A stretch of DNA of 64,000 bases from Nyssa sinensis (taxonomy: Eukaryota; Streptophyta; Magnoliopsida; Cornales; Nyssaceae). Made by a program: the position numbers and the translations under genes. Numbering within the stretch: the first letter of the stretch is position 1; each line of letters begins with the position of its first letter. The stretch is taken from contig CM018036.1 of the NCBI GenBank assembly GCA_008638375.1, positions 16,634,651-16,698,650 on the forward strand. Direction: 5' to 3'. Below the pieces are notes generated by a model. The model was given only the letters and a program-made list of their open reading frames with translations. It was not told where the DNA came from and made no database searches. Positions 61,367-64,000 of this stretch are shown here, piece by piece.

Positions 61367-61549
61367 TAGGGTTGTAAATGAGTCTAATCAAATTGAGGAG
61401 AACAATGAGCTTTTCAAACTAGTTTGGTTAGTTAAATTTAACGAGTTTTCAAACATGTTCAAGCTTAACTCGTTTATCTTGTAAGCTGAACTCGAATGAG
61501 CCTCTAATCTAGTTGAGTTTGAGTAGCTTTATTCGGTCTTATAGCCCAA
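61367..61549. mobile_element. non-autonomous hAT MITE, 183 bp
   Basis: The left end TAGGGTTGTAAATGAG and the reverse complement of the right end (TTGGGCTATAAGACCG) form a short inverted repeat. They are flanked by a perfect 8-bp duplication TATGAGCA (61359-61366, 61550-61557). Confidence 0.8.
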
Positions 61550-61607
61550 TATGAGCAACTTTTTAAAAATGTGTCAAGGCCATCTCTAGTGGTTACTCAA
61601 ATTTGAG

Positions 61608-61775
61608 TAGGCCAGGCAAAACAGGCGGGTTGGGCAGGTTTAGGCGGATTCAAAATGGGTTTGGTCATAAACGGATTGAATCTATCTTTGACCTGAATTG
61701 ATTTGGTCGAATACGGGTCGGGTTATAAATGGGTAGGGTCAACCCGAATTTGACCCGCTACCCAACTTTTTTTTA
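61608..61775. mobile_element. hAT-like terminus, no partner found
   Basis: TAGGCCAGGCAAAACAGGCG then GGTTGGGCAGG and ACCCGAATTTGACCCG. It resembles one end of a hAT element and the segment at 62514-62625. No opposite terminus or matching AATTTGAG duplication was found. Confidence 0.4.
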
Positions 61776-62513
61776 GAAACAAAACACTACCTAAGATTGT
61801 CACATCTCAATCAAGTAATATGACTAACAAAATTCATTTTGTTTCTCTGTTAAAACTTTTGTGAATACACATTAAAAAAAAATTATTTCTCTATTAGTAA
61901 ATCTAATCAGGCTAAATTTATGGTGATTGCTTTCATGAGTTCATTTTCTTTTCTAGCATGAACTAAATTGTTAAACTAATAACAACTTAAATAGTTGTTT
62001 TGATAAATAATATTATCTAGGGACTTAAACAAAACTTGCAAGAGGATATAAATTTATGTAATTATCTCTGAACATTCATAACTTGATTAGGACTACAGGA
62101 TTTTATAACTTCACTCATTAGAAATTATTTGATGAAGGTTTGTCACTTCAAGCTTTGAAAGAATAATGCAATTGACAATATTAAGATATTAGTATCCAAA
62201 AAAGACCAGATGAAAGTAATTCACTGATAACTCATAATGAAAAAAAGAACTTCTAATCACTATCAATACATAAATTTCTTTTGTTTCTACCATAAAGTTC
62301 TTTGGGATGAATAACTTGGACTTTTATTGGAAACAAAAGAAAAAACAATAAAATTGTGTCTACTAATAGAGTGCTACGATTACTTCTAAAAGACTTCAAC
62401 AACTTGTTCTACATCGAAATTGAGTAATCTAATCCTAAAACATAAAAAATAAAAAAAATTAACCTTCTCAAAGTAATATAATTTATTTCGATATTAAATA
62501 TATATATATATAT
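61776..62513. other. AT-rich stretch, nothing recognised
   Basis: No coding similarity. It may be the interior of a transposon bounded by the hAT-like termini on either side, but no boundary could be proved. Confidence 0.3.
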
Positions 62514-62625
62514 AAGGCCTAGCAAAATGAGCGGATTGAACTGATTAAAAACGGGTTGGGTCAAAACAGTTTGAACTCATATTTGACCCGTAATTAAACA
62601 AGTCAAATACAGGTCGGGCCAACCC
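62514..62625. mobile_element. second hAT-like terminus, no partner found
   Basis: AAGGCCTAGCAAAATGAGCG, then GGGTTGGGTCAA and GGGCCAACCCGAAT, parallels 61608-61775 in the same orientation. TA tracts follow at 62806-62822 and 62865-62885. Confidence 0.4.
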
Positions 62626-62924
62626 GAATCTAAGAAGATTAGAATGCATTAAGAAGGGGGAAAAAAAAAAGGTTGTGATCAATACATGCATGCCATTTTA
62701 ATTCATACATACGGTTGCTTAATTCCTCTGCGATACCACCAAAGCCAAGTGTTAAAGATCAAAACGTCAACTTGCTTCCATGCATCGTCAACTTCAATAA
62801 ATAATTATATATATATATATATTTGTAGATAATTAATATATGTTATAATTATATAGATAACTAGTATAATATATATATATATAGTTAATATATATGTAAT
62901 ACTGCTATATATATATAGCAATAA

Positions 62925-63878
62925 GTTTAGAAACTTCAATCATAGGAACAACTTCCATCCTAAAAGAAGAACTTTTAAAAATAAGAAATTCAATAATCAC
63001 TCCAAATTCAACCCAACTATGACCAAGCCCAAAATCAAAATAATAAACAAAAGGGCTTAGAGAGAGAAAAGATGTCTTGTTATATATGTGGAAGGACTAA
63101 TCATGTTGCGAGGAATTGCTTCTATAAGAAGATTAAACCTTACAAACCAAGTCCCAAACCAAATCATATTCAAAGAGGGCCAAGGGGCCAAGTCAACATG
63201 CTAGTGGAGCAAGACAATTCTACCGAACCTTCCTTTAAGTATAACTTACCATTGATCAATTTTACTTATCAAAATAAAGAATGGTGATTTGATTCTGGAG
63301 CTAATATACATGTGTGTTTTGATCATGGTTGTTTTAAAAATAATCAGAAATCAAGTGAAGGAAGTGTAACCCTAAGCAATGATTCTGTCTCACAAGTGCT
63401 TGGAATTAGAGATATTGAATTGAAGATGACATCTGGGAAATCTTTAATCTTAAAAAGAGTGCGACATGTTCCTGAAGTTCGTAGAAACCTTGTTAATGGA
63501 TCATCTTTAGTTCAACAAGGTTATAAAATTGTAATGGAATCAAATAAGGTTGTAATTACCAAAAATAATGTTTTGTGGAAAAAGGTTATGTATGCGATGG
63601 ATTATTTAAATTAAATGTATCTTTGAATGTTAATGAAATCTCTTTTCAAATTTTAAATATAGAATCATGTAATGTATGGCATAGAAGACTAGACCATATA
63701 AGTTTAAAGAAAGTCAAGTTTTTAATGGATCGTACCTTATTCCAAAATCTCAAGTAAATTATAAACATAAATGTGAAATATGTGTACAAGCAAAACAAAC
63801 TAGAAAACCTTTTAAGAGTGTAGTAAGAAATTCTCAACTCTTAGAATTGGTACATAGTGATGTATGTGATTCCAATAG
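62925..63878 (+). pseudogene. Ty1/copia gag-protease-integrase remnant
   Basis: The end of gag carries a zinc knuckle CYICGRTNHVARNC (about 63078-63119; C-x2-C-x4-H-x4-C). The protease motif DSGANIHVC (about 63292-63318) comes next, with a TGA stop just before it (63285-63287). A block with VRHVPEVRRNLV and then GYVCDGLFKLN (about 63582-63614) follows in another frame, so there is a frameshift near 63578. The gag-pre-integrase segment VWHRRLDHISLKKV is at about 63676-63717. The integrase start with C-x2-C and LVHSDV (about 63776-63865), including the first catalytic Asp, is the last part seen. The frame is then cut by an LTR at 63879. Confidence 0.88.
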
Positions 63879-64000
63879 TGTCACGACCCCAAATCCGGTC
63901 CATGCGGATCGAGGGTCCGTGATCGGCCACCGAGGCCTTTTTGCCAATAATCATAATTACCTTTAATCAAACGCAGCAGAATAAATTTTTCTTTTTCTAT
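63879..64000 (-). mobile_element. LTR of the nested family, cut by window edge
   Basis: TGTCACGACCCCAAATCCGG matches the 3' terminus (reverse strand) of the LTRs at 21-36 kb. It sits directly after copia integrase codons, with AATAG (63874-63878) as the expected target duplication. Only 122 bases lie in the window. Confidence 0.75.

Overview
The window looks like a gene-poor, transposon-dense piece of an angiosperm nuclear genome, probably a dicot with large introns. The evidence is plant-type introns, plant LTR-retrotransposon, LINE and hAT families, a plant-type eIF2B-delta N-terminus and AT-rich intergenic DNA full of microsatellites. The species cannot be named from the sequence. I support two host genes; nearly everything else is mobile DNA in various stages of decay.

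Layout. 1-6242: a decayed Ty3/gypsy element of the dual-RNase-H (Tat-like) type, RT to integrase zinc finger, followed by a long LTR that carries a small hAT insertion. 6243-7576: unassigned repeat remnants. 7577-12657: the outline of an old hAT transposon with an 8-bp target duplication; inside it sit a 5'-truncated L1-type LINE with poly(A) tail and an RTE-type LINE tail. 13869-20068 (minus strand): exons 1 and 2 of the eIF2B delta subunit gene, split by a 5.6-kb intron full of small tandem duplications. No later exon is recognised in the 13.8 kb to the left, so the gene either continues outside the window through a very large intron or is broken.

21204-36226: four solo LTRs nested inside one another, each with its own 5-bp target duplication. 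The oldest (minus strand, 21209-36221) is interrupted by a plus-strand solo LTR (22019-25414) and a minus-strand solo LTR (27319-35264), and the latter is itself interrupted by a plus-strand solo LTR (28965-33718). The copies share a hairpin with compensating base changes, splice-like signals and internal repeats of about 140 bp. Three carry tRNA-like boxes on the opposite strand. A fifth solo LTR of a sister subfamily lies at 37079-41300.

41306-62924: AT-rich intergenic DNA with short non-autonomous hAT elements (several with clean 8-bp duplications), microsatellites, a striking cluster of perfect palindromes at 49420-49498, and one small intact plant gene on the minus strand (57460-57897) with a TATA box. 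62925-63878: a decayed Ty1/copia gag-protease-integrase fragment, cut within integrase by another LTR of the nested family that runs off the right edge.

No rRNA, canonical tRNA gene, CRISPR array or bacterial feature was seen. The candidates for undescribed biology are the LTR family's conserved non-coding architecture (covarying hairpin, splice-like pair, antisense tRNA-like boxes) and the palindrome cluster.
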